DNA of 64,000 nt, taken from contig JAYJMM010000069.1 in assembly GCA_037349105.1 (NCBI GenBank), forward strand, positions 868,001 to 932,000, given 5' to 3'. How positions within the stretch are numbered: the stretch's first letter is position 1; each line of letters starts with the position of its first letter. The position numbers and the translations under genes were made by a program. Positions 1-10,965 of this stretch are shown here, piece by piece. The notes below the pieces were generated by a model. The model was not told where the DNA came from and did no database searches. It saw only the letters and a list, made by a program, of their open reading frames with translations. The DNA is from Limnomonas spitsbergensis (Eukaryota > Chlorophyta > Chlorophyceae > Chlamydomonadales).

Positions 1-325
1 CATGGCATTTACTTTTAGCTCCTGTATGCCCCTCCTAGGGGGTTGGGGGTTACAATCGAGCATTCCCACCTTATGGACACTAACCTTCAGTTGTTTGCAT
101 TACTATACACACAACTTTTTATTTTCGCATTTGCTTGCCACCAATACACCCACCCGTGCAGCTAATATTACCCTCCTGCTGTCCTCCCTTTACCCCTGCT
201 CCAACCTCCCTCATGCTGTCCTCCCTTTACCCCTGCTCACACCTCCCTCCTGCTGTCGTCTCTTTACCCCTACTCCCACCTCCCTCCTGTTCGACAGTGT
301 AGCCGAAGTTTGACCATTTCGCCTA
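1..325. other. No gene seen; short pyrimidine-rich repeats
   Basis: This stretch holds several copies of a CCTCCCTCCTGCTGTCCTCC-like motif between about 170 and 295. A 103-codon open frame (2-313) is repeat-driven and has no recognisable domain. The same holds for 43565-43889 in copy B. Confidence 0.5.
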
Positions 326-413
326 GGGGAGGGAGGGGGGGGGGGAGGGAGGGGGAGGGAGGAGGGAGAGAGAGAGAGAGAGGGGGGGGGGGGAGGGGGA
401 GGAGGGGGGGAGG
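325..413 (+). repeat. Poly-purine (G/GA) tract, copy A
   Basis: About 90 bases contain almost only G and A, with GGGAGGGAGGG blocks and a (GA)n core. The equivalent tract in copy B is at about 43890-43974 and differs in G-run length. On the opposite strand it yields a proline-rich open frame that should not be taken as coding. Confidence 0.9.
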
Positions 414-892
414 CAGTGCATTTTAGTACCCCATACACCAACGCCTGTGTTTACTTGAGGTCGAACTAGACCACCTTCAGTCATTGCCAGTCAGCAACTC
501 CTGGGACATTAAGGACCAAACCTTAAGCAAACCTACGACCAATGACACACACAACATTGCTTCTCCCAGCCCTGTTGGCCGCAAGTCGGGTGGTATTTGA
601 AGCGCAGCTGAAGCACACTGTTTACAAAAAGTGATCAACACCCCACCCCAGTAAGCTTAAACCTCCAGCCTTCCGCATCTCTCCCCCACTACGACCCCAC
701 CGGACTGCAGCTGGCGACCTGAGTAATTTTCAATGTCCGTAACGACGACAGATACAATGCCGCTGTTGGGGGGTGCTTTGAGCCTCTTGCGCATGTCCAG
801 CAGGTTCTGGAACATCTGTGGCCGACTGCCATGGCGGAGCAGGAAGAACCTGAAGGGAGGACGCCGCAGCAGAAGCAGAAGCGGCAGGTGGG
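414..892. other. Non-repetitive spacer, no gene supported
   Basis: I see no exon with convincing splice signals or protein-like translation here. The copy B counterpart is 43975-44453. Confidence 0.4.
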
Positions 893-1612
893 GGTGTACG
901 CAGGAAGAGCAGCAGCAGCAGCAGCATGTCGGGGTGTACGCAGGAATAGCAGCAGCAGCAGCAGCAGCATGTGGGGGTGTAAGCAGGAACAGCAGCAGCA
1001 GGAGCAGGTGGGGGTGTAAGCAGGAGCAGCAGCAGCAGCTGCGGCATCAGCAGAAGGTGGGGTGTAAGCAGGAACAGCAGCAGCAGCAACAGGTGGGGGT
1101 GTAAGCAGGAACAGCAGCAGTAGCAGGTGGGGGTGTAAGCAGGAACAGCAGCAGCAGGTGGGGGTGTTAGCAGGAACAGTAGCAGCAGGAGCAGCAGCAG
1201 CGGCAACAGCAACATGTGGGGGTGTAAGTAGGAACAGCAGCAGCAACAGCAGGTTAGGGTGTAAGCAGGAGCAGCAGCAGCAGCAGGTGGGGATGTGCGC
1301 AGGAACAGCAGCAGCAGCAGCAGCAGGTGGGGGTGTAAGCAGGGACAGCAGCAGCAGCAGCATGTGGCGATGTAAGCAAGAACAACATCATCATCAGCAG
1401 CAGCAGCAGGTGGGAGTGTAAGCGGGAACAGCAGCAGCAGCTGCAGCAGCATGTGGGGGTGTAAGCAGGAACGGCAGCAGCAGCAGCATGTTGGGGTGTA
1501 AGCAGGAACGGCAGCAGCAGCAGCAGCATGTGGGGGTGTACGCAGGAGCAGCAGCAGCAACAACAGCAGCAACAACAGCAGGTGGGGGTGTAAGCATGAA
1601 CAGCAGCAGCAG
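893..1612 (+). repeat. CAG-rich minisatellite, copy A
   Basis: Units of about 30-36 bp share the core GTGGGGGTGTAAGCAGGAAC followed by a variable run of CAG triplets. About 20 units are present. The irregular length of the CAG run makes all frames drift. The minus strand reads as Leu/Cys/Ala/His-Pro runs over more than 300 codons, a composition effect and not a gene. The copy B array (44454-45172) shows several point changes and small indels in the CAG runs. Confidence 0.93.
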
Positions 1613-1756
1613 GTCATCAACCTCCCAGTCTTGACATAAAAGACAAGCCTAACCTTACACCCTTCACAGCACAAAGCATGAGCCTAGGGTGCACCCAACA
1701 TGGCTCGGCCCACACAGGGTGCAACCGCACATCTTGGTCTGCCAGCTAAACTTATA

Positions 1757-2198
1757 GCTAGCACCCCCATGCAGTGCAGCAGCTAACACCATCATGCAGT
1801 GCAGCAGCTAACACCCTCATGTATTGCAGCATCCAGCACCCTCATGCAGTGCATCAGCTTGCACCTTCATGCAGTGCAGCAGCTAGCACCCTCATGCAGT
1901 GCAGTAGCTATCACCATCATGCAGTGCATCAGCTAGCACCCTCATGCAGTGTATCAGCTAGCACCCTCATGCAGTGCAACAGCTAGCATCCTCATGCAGT
2001 GCATCACGTAACACCCTCATGCAGCACAACAGCCAGCACCCTCATGCAGTGCAGCAGCTAGCACCCTCATGCAGTGCAGCAGCTAGCACCCACATACAGT
2101 GCAGCAGCTAACACCCTCATGCAGTGCAGCAGCTAGCACCCTCATGCAGTGCAGCACGTAACTCCCTCATGCAGTGCATCAGCTAGCACCCTCATGTA
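1757..2198 (+). repeat. 25-bp minisatellite, copy A
   Basis: About 17 head-to-tail copies of a 25-bp unit occur, close to CATGCAGTGCAGCAGCTAGC plus ACCCT. The repeating translation has a 25-residue period, as expected for a unit length not divisible by 3. The copy B array is at about 45318-45759. Confidence 0.93.
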
Positions 2199-2800
2199 AT
2201 TTGCAAGCGTATCGTTGCTCGGGGTACGAAATCGACTTTCAGTCGGGGCACGCTTTCGGTTATTGCTGGGAGTCGCTCGCAAGGAAAGCAAATATTCCTC
2301 CATTAGATCATGTCGGCGGCATCAATAATTGAGAAGCTTCGATGTACAGGCATTTGCCCAGGGCGTCCTACATTGGTCGAAACCAGACTGTGCGCCCCGT
2401 ATGCGTCGGTCACACTACATAAGTGTCATCCTGGCCTGGGCGCACATCCCGTCTCGAATGGTCATCTTTGGCATACAACAAGCTGTTACATCGTGGCACT
2501 CTTATCTCATATTCCGCTTTACATACTTGTCCACATCCCCTGTCACGAATCTCACTCCATGTGGGCATATGGGGCCCTGGACCCCGCTTGCTTAGGGCTC
2601 GTTCGGAAAACATGTCGTGATCCGTCCATTTGCGAATGTCTTTCAAACGTGGACAGGTTCGGTGCACTATGCGCCAGTCCAACATTCGCAGGCGTCAGTC
2701 AGTGTGCGAGGCCAGATAAGTCTGGCACTCAAACTCGAATACCGTACGTGTAACAGATTTCTTTCAACCACATTAGAGATCGCCCAACGTCATACGCTAA
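2199..2800. other. Unique sequence with an unrecognised open frame
   Basis: A 147-codon frame starts with ATG at 2310 and stops at 2753; copy B keeps it open (45871-46314). Overlapping frames on both strands are also open over 65-91 codons, which weakens any coding claim. The translation is Cys- and Pro-rich and I recognise no domain. It ends just before the MITE at 2801. Confidence 0.25.
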
Positions 2801-3210
2801 GAGGTCGGTCAGACTGCGTTACGTTTGAGGTTGCGTCACGAAAAAGTGCAAACGCGACGCCGGTCACACTACCCAAACGCCAAACGCAACGCGCCCAAAC
2901 GCGAAACGCAAACGCAGGGGGGGGGTTGAGTTTTCGCGTTTGAGATTTTTCATGAATTCCAACTTAAGCTTGATCTTAAGCTGGACACGAACAATATATA
3001 TGTTACAATACAAGGAAATATCAACCCCGAGTCGCTGGGAGACGGAATTCGCACAAAAATGTATCATGTCGTGCCACGACATCGTCTTGCCCTGCTGTCT
3101 TGCCCAAACGCAGTGTGACCAGATTAGCGTCAGATTCACGCTAAATCCAAACGCAACCCAAACGCAACTGCCAAACGCAACCTCAAACGTAACGCAGTCT
3201 GACCGACCCC
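2801..3210. mobile_element. MITE with TAA target duplications (PIF/Harbinger-like), copy A
   Basis: The ends are inverted repeats of about 34 bp. The left end begins GAGGTCGGTCAGACTGCGTT; the reverse complement of the right end begins GGGGTCGGTCAGACTGCGTT and stays matched through the TTTGAGGTTGCGT segment. The trinucleotide TAA abuts both ends (2798-2800 and 3211-3213), consistent with a 3-bp target duplication. The 410-bp interior has subterminal CAAACGC clusters on both sides, a poly-G run, and no transposase frame. TAA/TTA targets and GC-rich ends are typical of PIF/Harbinger MITEs, which is the basis of the family call; that assignment is inference. Confidence 0.8.
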
Positions 3211-3830
3211 TAAAGGACAGTCAGCCAAGATTTTTCTGCGATTCGCGCAGCTTACTTTAAGATCGATGCCATATGTATTCATATTTACTAAATAAGATAC
3301 GTCGGGGGAGAAGAAATGCCAGAAGACCACGAAAACCGTGGTTTGAAAGACACGAGCGGGGAGACGAAATGTGTGGGACCTGGCATGTAGCAGTATCGGG
3401 GCTCCCAGGGGCGCGTTCACTTTCACTTTGGCTCGAATCCAGTCGTTGGGATCCGTCGTTGCCATAGTGTGGATCTATTTTGCCCTCTTTCTCGCCAGTT
3501 TCAGCTACTTGCAGAAATCCGTCAGCCATAGACGACTTCACAGCCAACTTCTGTTATGAGCACAACACGATCGTCGATCGTGGCGCGCTTATCAATATTG
3601 CTGTAAACGCGAGAGAAATCGCTCAGGGATCTCGAGGATATAAGGACCTCAAACCATTCCGCATATATTAGGCGATTCCGTACCTGATTCCGTACCTGAG
3701 GATTCCTTGAGGGAACCAGAGAGGGAACTATCACTTCGATTTACGCTGCAACTGAGACCGAGTTAGTGCAACATTCGTATGATTCAATGTTGACTGAAAT
3801 CTTGCCGCGTACACAAGGCCTTCCTGGTTG
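3211..3830. other. Unique spacer, two weak minus-strand frames
   Basis: Two adjacent minus-strand frames are open, about 3547 to 3257 and 3734 to 3522, and both are conserved in copy B (46818-47295). The first begins MADGFLQVAETGE in one reading and looks mildly protein-like, but no domain is recognisable and no convincing exon chain can be built. A short direct repeat, GATTCCGTACCT, occurs at about 3674-3700. Confidence 0.25.
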
Positions 3831-4480
3831 ATGCTGTCTTGCTCTATTCTGCCGGTGGGTCCATGGCCGCATGCGCAACACCCCAACAGTCACAGCACCA
3901 TGCCTTGCCAGTATGTGGAGCACCAAACCAGGCTGCAGAGCGCCACCTACATGCACAACGCCTTACCCTTCTGCACAGCGCCCGCCCGGCGGGCGCCCTA
4001 GGGCGCAACGCCCTGGTATTGGCTGTAGTGCCCAACTTGCATGCAAAGCGCCTGCCCCGTGTGCAACGCCATGCTGGTGGTTGCAGTGTTCCACCCGTAT
4101 GCCCACCTGTAATCCGCTCCCATGCACAGCTACCGAAGTCCCTGCCGGTGGTTATCGTAGTGCCCACCCGCATCCTCTGCAACCCGCTTGTATGTGTGGC
4201 GCTTGCCTGCTTTTGCACCTTGCTTGTCGTAGCTGCGCACTACCCTGATGCTAAATGCCCCCCGTATGTCGAGCGCCGTGTCATTAATTACAGCTCCCTG
4301 CTGTGGGTGGCAGATCCCTGTCCTCAAGCGCAACGACCGCACGTATGTGTTTCGCCCTGACATTGGTCGCAGCTCCCCACCCTTCCGCATTGTGCCCGCC
4401 CTGACAGTCATTGCAACACCCCGTGCTCATGCATTGTGCCCTCCCGTATGTGCAACGCCGGTGGCTGCATGTGTAGCTGA
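3831..4480 (+). repeat. Degenerate minisatellite (about 40-bp units), copy A
   Basis: Loose repeats of a GCAACGCC / CCCGTATG / CATGCACAGC theme recur at irregular intervals near 40 bp. They are too diverged for exact unit boundaries. All six frames are unusually open (up to 173 codons), which is a consequence of the GC-rich repeat. A perfect inverted repeat, GCGCCCGCCCGGCGGGCGCC, lies near 3978. The copy B counterpart is about 47392-48041. Confidence 0.65.
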
Positions 4481-5515
4481 GGCCAACTCTCAGGTGTCTT
4501 TATTCCCTCAGACACCTGTGACTTCGTTGACACAGTTCAAGATTGCGTGTCCAGTTTTGTTAAATTCTGAGGATTTAATAAGGGACCGTTTGGCTCTCAA
4601 TGGCCCCCTCGATCCTCCTTCAAAGGCTGCAATGGTAGCTGCGACCTTCTTGCTGGTGTCTTAATTCCTAAGGAAAACCACTGTGGCAGAACAAGAAGAC
4701 AGATATTAGGACTGTTGTTCTAGTTTGGTTGAATTATGAGGAGGTGTTTTGGGGGATGCCGTTTTGCTCTCAATGGCCCTCTCGGCCCCCGCTTTAAGGG
4801 CGCCGCGGTGGCTCGGGCCAACTTGCAGGTGTCCTAATTCCTCCAGAACACCAATGCTATGCCTTTGTTGACATATATCAGGAGTGCTGTTCCAGATTAT
4901 ATGAATTCTGAGAAGTTGGTTTGGGTTTTTTTCGCTCTCAATGGCCCTCCTGGCCCCGCTTTGAGGGCGCCGCGGTGGCTGAGGCCAACTTGTAGGTGTC
5001 CAAATTCCTCCAGAGACTAATGCTATGCCTTTCTTAAGATACTTCAGGGTTGCTGTTCCAGTTTGGAAGAATTGTGAGAAGGTGTTTAGGGTTTTTTGCT
5101 CTCAATGATCCTCTCGGCCCCACTTTGAGGGCGTTGCGGTGGCTCAGGCCAACTTGCAGGTGTCCAAATTTATGCTATGCCTTTGGTGACGTACATCAGG
5201 AGTGTTGTTCCAGTTCGGAAGAATTATGAGAAGGTGCTTTGGGGCTTTTGCTCTCAATGGACCTTTCGGCCCCCGCTTTGAGGGCACCGCGGTGGCCAAG
5301 GACAGCAATGCTTGACTTTGTTGAAATATTTAGGACTGCTGTTCCAGCTAGGTTTAATTCTGCGGTGGTGTTTTGGGGCTCTTTTGCTCTCAATGGCCCT
5401 CTCGGCCCTGCTTTGAGGGCGCCGTGGTGGCATATCTTAGAATTACAGATCCAGTTTGCTAGACTTCTGAGCAGGAGTTTTGGGGCTGTTTTGCTCCCAA
5501 TGACCACTACTTGTA
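4481..5515 (+). repeat. Degenerate tandem repeat, about 105-175 bp units, copy A
   Basis: Seven diverged units each contain GCTCTCAATGGCCCTCTCGG, then a GCTTTGAGGGCGCCGCGGTG box, CAACTTGCAGGTGTCC, and a CTGTTCCAGTTTGG segment. The CTCTCAATG anchor recurs near 4594, 4767, 4935, 5099, 5251, 5387 and in diverged form near 5495, so spacing falls from about 173 to about 105 bp. The copy B counterpart is about 48042-49080. Confidence 0.85.
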
Positions 5516-5529
5516 TACATAGTTCCCAA

Positions 5530-6095
5530 AGTGCATAACACAAGCGAGCTAAAGTTGCTGCGGGTCTAATTGGCTTCCAGTATGCCGTGCCATCACCCTT
5601 GTGTTATGAATGTCAGTTTGGCAAAAAACTAACAGGTGCATCACTAGACCAGTTCCGGTATCCATGTCTGGCTCTCATAACATAAGGTAGATGAAGTGGT
5701 TACTATGCATACATGGTCCACTGCCAGTATCCATTCACGCAATTCATAACACAAGGCAGATTAAGTAGATGCGGGACTGGCTTGCATCCAGTGTGCATCT
5801 TCATCGCTGTTGCTTTATCAATGGCTGTTAAGCTAAAGCTCCCATCCTAAGCATCCATGGACCATTACCAGTATCCATACACGTAACTCATACGACAAGG
5901 CAAATAAAGTGGCTGCGGGACTGATTGGCTTCCAATGTTCAGTGCCTTCACTGTTGTGTTATTAATGGCTGGTGGGCTGAAGCTCTTGTCCAAGGCATCC
6001 ATAAACCACTAACGGTATCCATTCACGGAACTCAGAACACAAGGCATATAAACTGGTATTGTGACTCATTGGCTTTCATTGCACGTCATTCATGG
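5530..6095 (+). repeat. Degenerate tandem repeat of about 165 bp, copy A (empty transposon site)
   Basis: Three to four diverged units carry CATAACACAAGGCAGAT, GCGGGACTGATTGGCTTCCA, GTTGTGTTATTAATGGCTG and CATCCATGGACCATTACC segments. The transposon in copy B sits inside this array. In copy A the junction reads CCAATGTTCAGTGCC (5932-5946) without interruption. Confidence 0.8.
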
Positions 6096-6099
6096 TACT

Positions 6100-7170
6100 G
6101 AGGTTGCTGTGGTACTGCAGTGAAGGGGCAGTGCATGCCAATGCGTGCGGTAAGGCTTCAGTATACAGGCGGTGCATGCTAGTGAGTGCATTCATGCTTC
6201 GGCATACATGCAGTGCATGCTGGTGGGTGCGGTACTGCAGAAGTGTTGGCATGCAGTGCATACTAGTGGGTGAGACGCTGCGGCAGTGTTGGCATAAAGA
6301 GCATACCAGTGGGTGCGGTGCTGCTGCAGTGCTGGCGTAAAGTGCATTCTGGTGTGTGCGGCGGTAATGCAGCAAGCTGGCAGAGCATGCCAGTGGGTAC
6401 GGCGATGCATCATTATGTATGTGGTGCATGTCAGTGGGTGCTGCGGTACTGTAGCACACAGGCAGTGCATGCCAGTGGGTGCAGTGTTGTTGCTGCGCAC
6501 ATACAGTGCATGCCATTGAGTACAGTGGAGCTGCTGCGCATAGGCAGTACATGCCAGTGGCTGCAGTGGTGCTGCTGCGCACAGGCAGTGCATGCCATTG
6601 AGTACAGTGGTGCTGCTGCGCATAGGCAGTACATGCCAGTGGGTGCAGTGATGCTGCTGCGCACAGACAGTGCATGCCATTGAGTACAGTGGAGCTGCTG
6701 CGCATAGGCAGTACATGCCAGTGGGTGCAGTGGTGCTGTTGCGCACATGCAGTGCATGTCAGTGGGTGCAGTGGAGCTGCTGCGCACAGGCAGTGCATGT
6801 CAGTGGGTGCAGTGGTGCTGCTGCGCATATGCAGTAAATACCAGTGGGTGCGGCGGTACTGCAATGTGCAGGCAGTGCGTGTCAGTGGGTGCTACAGTAC
6901 TGTATCACACAGGCAGTGCATGCCAGTGGGTGCTGCGGTACTGCAGCACGCATGCAGTACATGCCAGTGGGTGCTGCAGTACTGTAGCACACAGGCAGTG
7001 CATGCCAGAGGGTGCAGTGGTGCTGCTGCGCACATGCAGTACGTGCCAGTGGGTGCGGCAGTACTGCAATGTGCAGGCAGAGCATGTTAGTGGGGGTGAG
7101 GGTGCTAAAGTGTGCATGTAGTTCATGCCAGTGGGTGTGGCTGTGTTGCTGCCCACAGGAAGTGCATGCC
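6100..7170 (+). repeat. 41-bp minisatellite, copy A
   Basis: About 25 units of 41 bp share TGCATGCCAGTGGGTGCAGT followed by GGTGCTGCTGCGCACAGGCAG variants. Alternative unit types (GAGCTGCTGCGCATAGGCAG and TACTGTAGCACACAGGCAG) alternate, which hints at a two-unit higher-order pattern. Both strands show long repeat-driven frames; none has a real domain. The copy B array spans about 58159-59229. Confidence 0.92.
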
Positions 7171-7900
7171 AGTGAGGTCGGTAGTTAGGCAGCATGCGTA
7201 TAGAGTAACGTTCGTCTTTCTGCCAGAGGTCGGTGGGCTCAAGGTGCATCAGCATGTATGCAGTGCATGTAAGTGGGGTCGTGCCGGTGGGGCGCTTCTG
7301 CAGGCACGCAGGGTGTTGTCGTGCCGGCAGGGCTAGATGCATGCATGCAGGATGCTGTGCAAGTAAGCAGGGTGTTGTCATGATGTCGGGGCACCTTGTA
7401 CGCAGGCGGTGTGCTGTCATACCGGTGGGGTACTATGCATGCAAGCAGGGTGCTGTCGTGCTGTTTGAGCCATATGCATGCATGCAAGGTGCTATGCAAG
7501 TAAGCAGGGTGTTGTGATGATATCAGGGACCTTTGTATGCGTGCCGTTGCTGTCATGCCAGTGGGGTGCATGCATGCAGCAGGGCCATATGCAGGCAGGG
7601 TGCTGTCGTGCCCGTGGGGCGCAACTGCATGCACGCGGGGTGCTATCCGTATGGCCGGGCGCAAGTTATGCCGGCTGGGTGCTTTGCATGCTGGCAGGGC
7701 GCTGTCCTGACGGTGGTACGCTTTTACATGCAGGCGGAGTGCTATCGTGCCAGTGGGATGCTCTGCGTGCAGGCAGGGTGTTGTCATTCGAGTGGGGAGC
7801 CGGCTTGCCGGCGGGGAGCAACTGCATGCGGGCGGTGTATCGGCATGCATGCGGGGAGCTACTGCATGGCGTGCATGCATCGTTCTCACGGCATTTGATA
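7171..7900 (+). repeat. Degenerate minisatellite of about 36 bp, copy A
   Basis: Loose units carry GCATGCAGGCAGGGTGCTGT and CGTGCCGGTGGGGC segments at about 35-37 bp spacing, with frequent GCATGCATGC palindromes. Minus-strand frames of more than 300 codons cross this array and are repeat artefacts. The copy B counterpart is about 59230-59959. Confidence 0.8.
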
Positions 7901-8870
7901 TCTGCTGTCCTGCCCGCATTGTGCCGGTAATTAACTGCCTGCTTGAGTCCTGTTGCTTTTGCGTGTAAGGCCATTTCGACATCAGCAGCCAGGAGTAATC
8001 AAAATAATCCAATATCCTCGTCCTCCTTCTCCTGGTTGAGCCACTCCTGGGCTGGGCATCTATGGTGTCTTCAAAGAGTTCCTCCGCATCGATGAATTTG
8101 ATTCTCGCTACTCGATTTCGCCCTGTGGCGCAGGACGTTGCTCGAAGGTGTCCATTGATTGCCAAACTAACTCCCAACCCTAAACTCCTTCGGCGCTTTA
8201 TGTAGGCTTAGGTGTCCACCTAAAATTGCTTGATCGACTCTCGAAGTGTGTCAATGCTGGCTGCGCGAGGCGCATCAATTCTTGGGCTGGCTGTCCTACA
8301 CCATAAGCGTACCCTAAGCGTATGACGTTGGGCGATCCCTAATGTGGTTGAAATAAATCTGGTATACGTACGGTCTTAGAGTTTGAGTGACAGACTTATC
8401 TGGCGAGGCCGTCTAGTACCGGTGCGTGAAGGTCACACTAAAAGTGCATGGCCATGCGGTATTGGCCATGCACTTTCTGTGTGCGCAGCCGATATACTAA
8501 GATTGGCAGGCTGCTGGGCAATCACCGCTAGGCATATGAAGACGAAAACATGGCCAAAACGTGGCCTCCAGCTGGCCAGCATTTGAGCTGAAACTTCGCA
8601 CAAAATCCAGTGCATACTATGATAGACACACACCGATTCAGTCATGAATGCCTGCACAATTTGGAAGCTTTCGGTGCATGTGGTCACTGGCAATCCTTTC
8701 AATTATGCCGCCCCTGCCTGGTACTTGCTTCATCATATCACCCTAAATGTGCAATGCATGGGCGCATGCTCAGCCGTCACAACAAAATACTAGGCACTCG
8801 GGAGGTCCCGCCAGGTGATCCTTTCATATGTATAGACGCACCCTTTCTTTTTCTTTGGACTTTACAAGGT
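7901..8870. other. Unique spacer, no gene supported
   Basis: The only notable structure is the hairpin at 8441-8476, listed separately. Copy B differs by a 5-bp change near 60257. The open frames here are short and unrecognised. Confidence 0.4.
8441..8476. repeat. Perfect 14-bp inverted repeat (hairpin), copy A
   Basis: AAAGTGCATGGCCA and TGGCCATGCACTTT form perfect 14-bp arms around an 8-base loop. Pairing continues imperfectly outward (CACACTA against CTGTGTG). The copy B hairpin at 60495-60530 is identical. There is no T-run or gene end next to it, so it is not an obvious terminator. Confidence 0.85.
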
Positions 8871-8986
8871 GTGAGGCCGGTCGCCCAACCCTAGGAACCT
8901 GAAACGCTGGCACACAAAACAGCCCGGGTGCGCATGGGGCTCTGTCGATAGCTGAGAAAAGGCGAGCATGAACAGGAAAGGCACAC
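8871..8986 (+). repeat. Dispersed repeat, member 1 (copy A)
   Basis: This segment of about 116 bp, beginning GTGAGGCCGGTCGCCC and ending AACAGGAAAGGCACA, is about three-quarters identical by eye to 40104-40220, outside the duplication. Copy B carries it at 60925-61040. It has no terminal repeats of its own. A 138-codon minus-strand frame (9240 to 8824) crosses it and is unrecognised. Confidence 0.7.
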
Positions 8987-9621
8987 GAGCTACAACTCGT
9001 ATGCCAATACTCGAATTCGATTGGAATGTTTCGTACAGCCTCTTTCGTTTCTTCGACATAGTGGTAAATCACGTGATCGGTTTTGCTCCACCCCCCCTCC
9101 CCTCCGATTTTCGGTGTGAGTTGAACAGCGGCTTCCTTTCCTTTCCAATTCAACTCAGCAGTAATTTCTGTACTTCCGGCCTGCCTGACTTTGCGCACCT
9201 TAAATCTCCACTCATACCCAAGCCGCATCGGCGATTGCAATCTTCCCTCCTCTCTTACTGAATCAGTCCACTCATGAAGATAAATTGAAATGGCTTGAAC
9301 TCATACTTCGCACCGTAATCTCATATTGGCGTTCAGCCCATTCATTGCCTCACAGCCGTCCACCCGGCCCGGCCACGCGTAAGGATAAGGATGGTGAGTT
9401 CGAACAGCGGGGTAAGGGGACTGAGGAATGAACGTATTATAACTGTATAGTTGAGTTCGTATGCACAGATGCACTGTCAAAACTAAGGCTGGTCCCCCCT
9501 GTCTGAAGGGGTCAGACACATTCCTGTTTGATCAGGCATACCGTTAACTTTCTGATGATAATTGCTAAGGGATGCCCCTTCAATTGCTGACGTCTGAATG
9601 GTCTACTTGTGCTTCTTCTAG
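8987..9621. other. Spacer upstream of the NACHT gene
   Basis: I see no confident exon. A possible promoter cannot be located because the true first exon of the downstream gene is not identified. The copy B counterpart is 61041-61675. Confidence 0.35.
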
Positions 9622-9765
9622 AGATCTGGCCAAGTTGCACCAAACCCGGAACCATTAGCGCCGGGAGTTGATGCAGTACGAGGTCCACCTAGAGGAGCAT
9701 GGCTGCCGCCACCAACAGCAGCTCCAGCAGCAGCGGAACCAACGCTGGCATCGGCAAACAACAGG
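9622..9765 (+). CDS. Possible upstream exon of the NACHT gene, Pro/Ala-rich (copy A)
   Basis: The stretch is bounded by CTTCTTCTAG and by AGG|GTAAGC. It is 144 bp, exactly 48 codons in phase 0, and joins in frame to the next exon at 10135. The reading is Pro/Ala-rich (PPRGAWLPPPTAAPAAAEP) without stops. In copy B (61676-61819) one substitution is silent in this frame, one changes Ala to Gly, and the donor is GTGAGC, still functional. A second frame reads as a Gln-rich coiled coil but contains a TAG. There is no start codon, so at least one further 5' exon is needed. Confidence 0.35.
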
Positions 9766-10134
9766 GTAAGCTGAGTGGCGAGGAAATTAATAAACTTACA
9801 AATACCGGTGCTCTGCCTTCCCCTGTAATTAATGTTGTTTGGGGTTGTGGATGGGATCCATGGATTTACTGATTATCGATCATCAACACCAGTTTTTAGT
9901 CGGAAATGAAGAGTTTTTGTCGACAGTTTGCTCGGAGTGCAGCAATAAAATAAAGACTGGTTTGATGCCCGAGGGAAGGCAAATGAAATATACGGTAGTG
10001 TCATTGTTCTCATTAGAAGGTCTCATGTGCCAAAACCCTATATAGCGTCGTCTCATTCGCTGCCAGCTCCCCCTGGGCCAAATATCCCTTTTCCTTCATG
10101 ATTGTGACCATCTTTCCTGTTTTGTTCCAACTAG

Positions 10135-10965
10135 GTGTGGGAGTGCAAGACTTCTTTCATTTTACGCTGCTTCTCTTGGGTCACTTCATGCTTGTGGAAA
10201 AGTTGTGAAAACGCAGCCTTTCGGGCAGCGGTAGCACCTCCGGCCTCCCCAGCCACCCCAGCCGCCCCAGCCGCCCTAGCCGCCCCAGCCACCCCAGCCA
10301 CCCCAGCCGCCCCAGCCGCCTCAGCCGCCCCAGCCACCCCAGCCGCCCCAGCTGCACTGGGGTTAGCGGCAGAGGCAGCGGCAGAGGCAGAGGCCTTGTC
10401 AGCTGTGTTGCAACCAGCAATGGCACTTGCAAAGTCCCTGGAAGCTGCAAGGGCATGGGCAGAGGGGGAACTGGAAGGGGCTCTGACGCTGCTGGCCGCA
10501 GATGGACCCACAGAGGGGGTCCTTGCAGAGGCAGGGGCTTCGGCTCTGGCATGGGCTAAGGGGGAACTGGCAAGGAAACTGACAGTGGCACTGGCTCCGG
10601 CTAGGGATCTGATGGATGCCATTGCAACGGCACGGAATCAGGCCGCAGATCCGGATGCCCCGGCCGCAGATCCGGATGCCCCGGCCGCAGATCCGGATGC
10701 CCCGGCCGCAGATCCAGCTGAGAGAGCAGCAGCTGCGGCAGGAGACCTGCCAGCTGTACTGGCCATGGCAGGAAACATTTTCGGGACTCTTACAGCAGCA
10801 CTTGCATCAGCAGAGACACTTGCCGGAAGACTGGAAAGGGCACTGTCAGTTGAGGGGGCAGCAGCAGTGTCAAGGGCACTGACAGCGGCACTTGTACCAG
10901 CACGTGCACTGGCAACGACATTGATACGGGCCGGACACCTGGCCAGAAATCTGAAAATAGCGCAG
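10135..10965 (+). CDS. NACHT gene, Ala-rich exon (copy A)
   Basis: This is one long exon of 277 codons between CCAACTAG and GCGCAG|GTAATT. The first 30 residues look poorly protein-like, so the true acceptor may be further in. An Ala/Pro run follows, then helical Ala/Leu-rich sequence (LAGRLERALSVEG, ALTAALVPARALATTLIRAG). At about residues 174-195 there are three copies of the heptad AADPDAP (21-bp DNA unit); copy B has four. The opposite strand is open as well (10622 to 10131), a result of GCC/GGC composition. The exon ends in phase 0. Confidence 0.6.

Noticed and set aside
689..1674. Minus-strand frames of 224 and 314 codons with Leu/Cys/Ala runs
   Set aside because: They are translations of the CAG minisatellite; they overlap each other and the plus-strand frames.
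2310..2753. 147-codon frame as a gene
   Set aside because: Overlapping frames on both strands are equally open and no domain is recognised; conservation in copy B only reflects the recent duplication.
6076..8177. Long minus-strand frames (262 and 312 codons)
   Set aside because: They follow the 41-bp and 36-bp minisatellites; they have no domain and repeat with the array period.
10131..10622. 163-codon minus-strand Ala-rich frame opposite the NACHT gene's Ala-rich exon
   Set aside because: GCC/GGC-rich DNA is open on both strands. The plus strand has splice sites and frame continuity with downstream exons.
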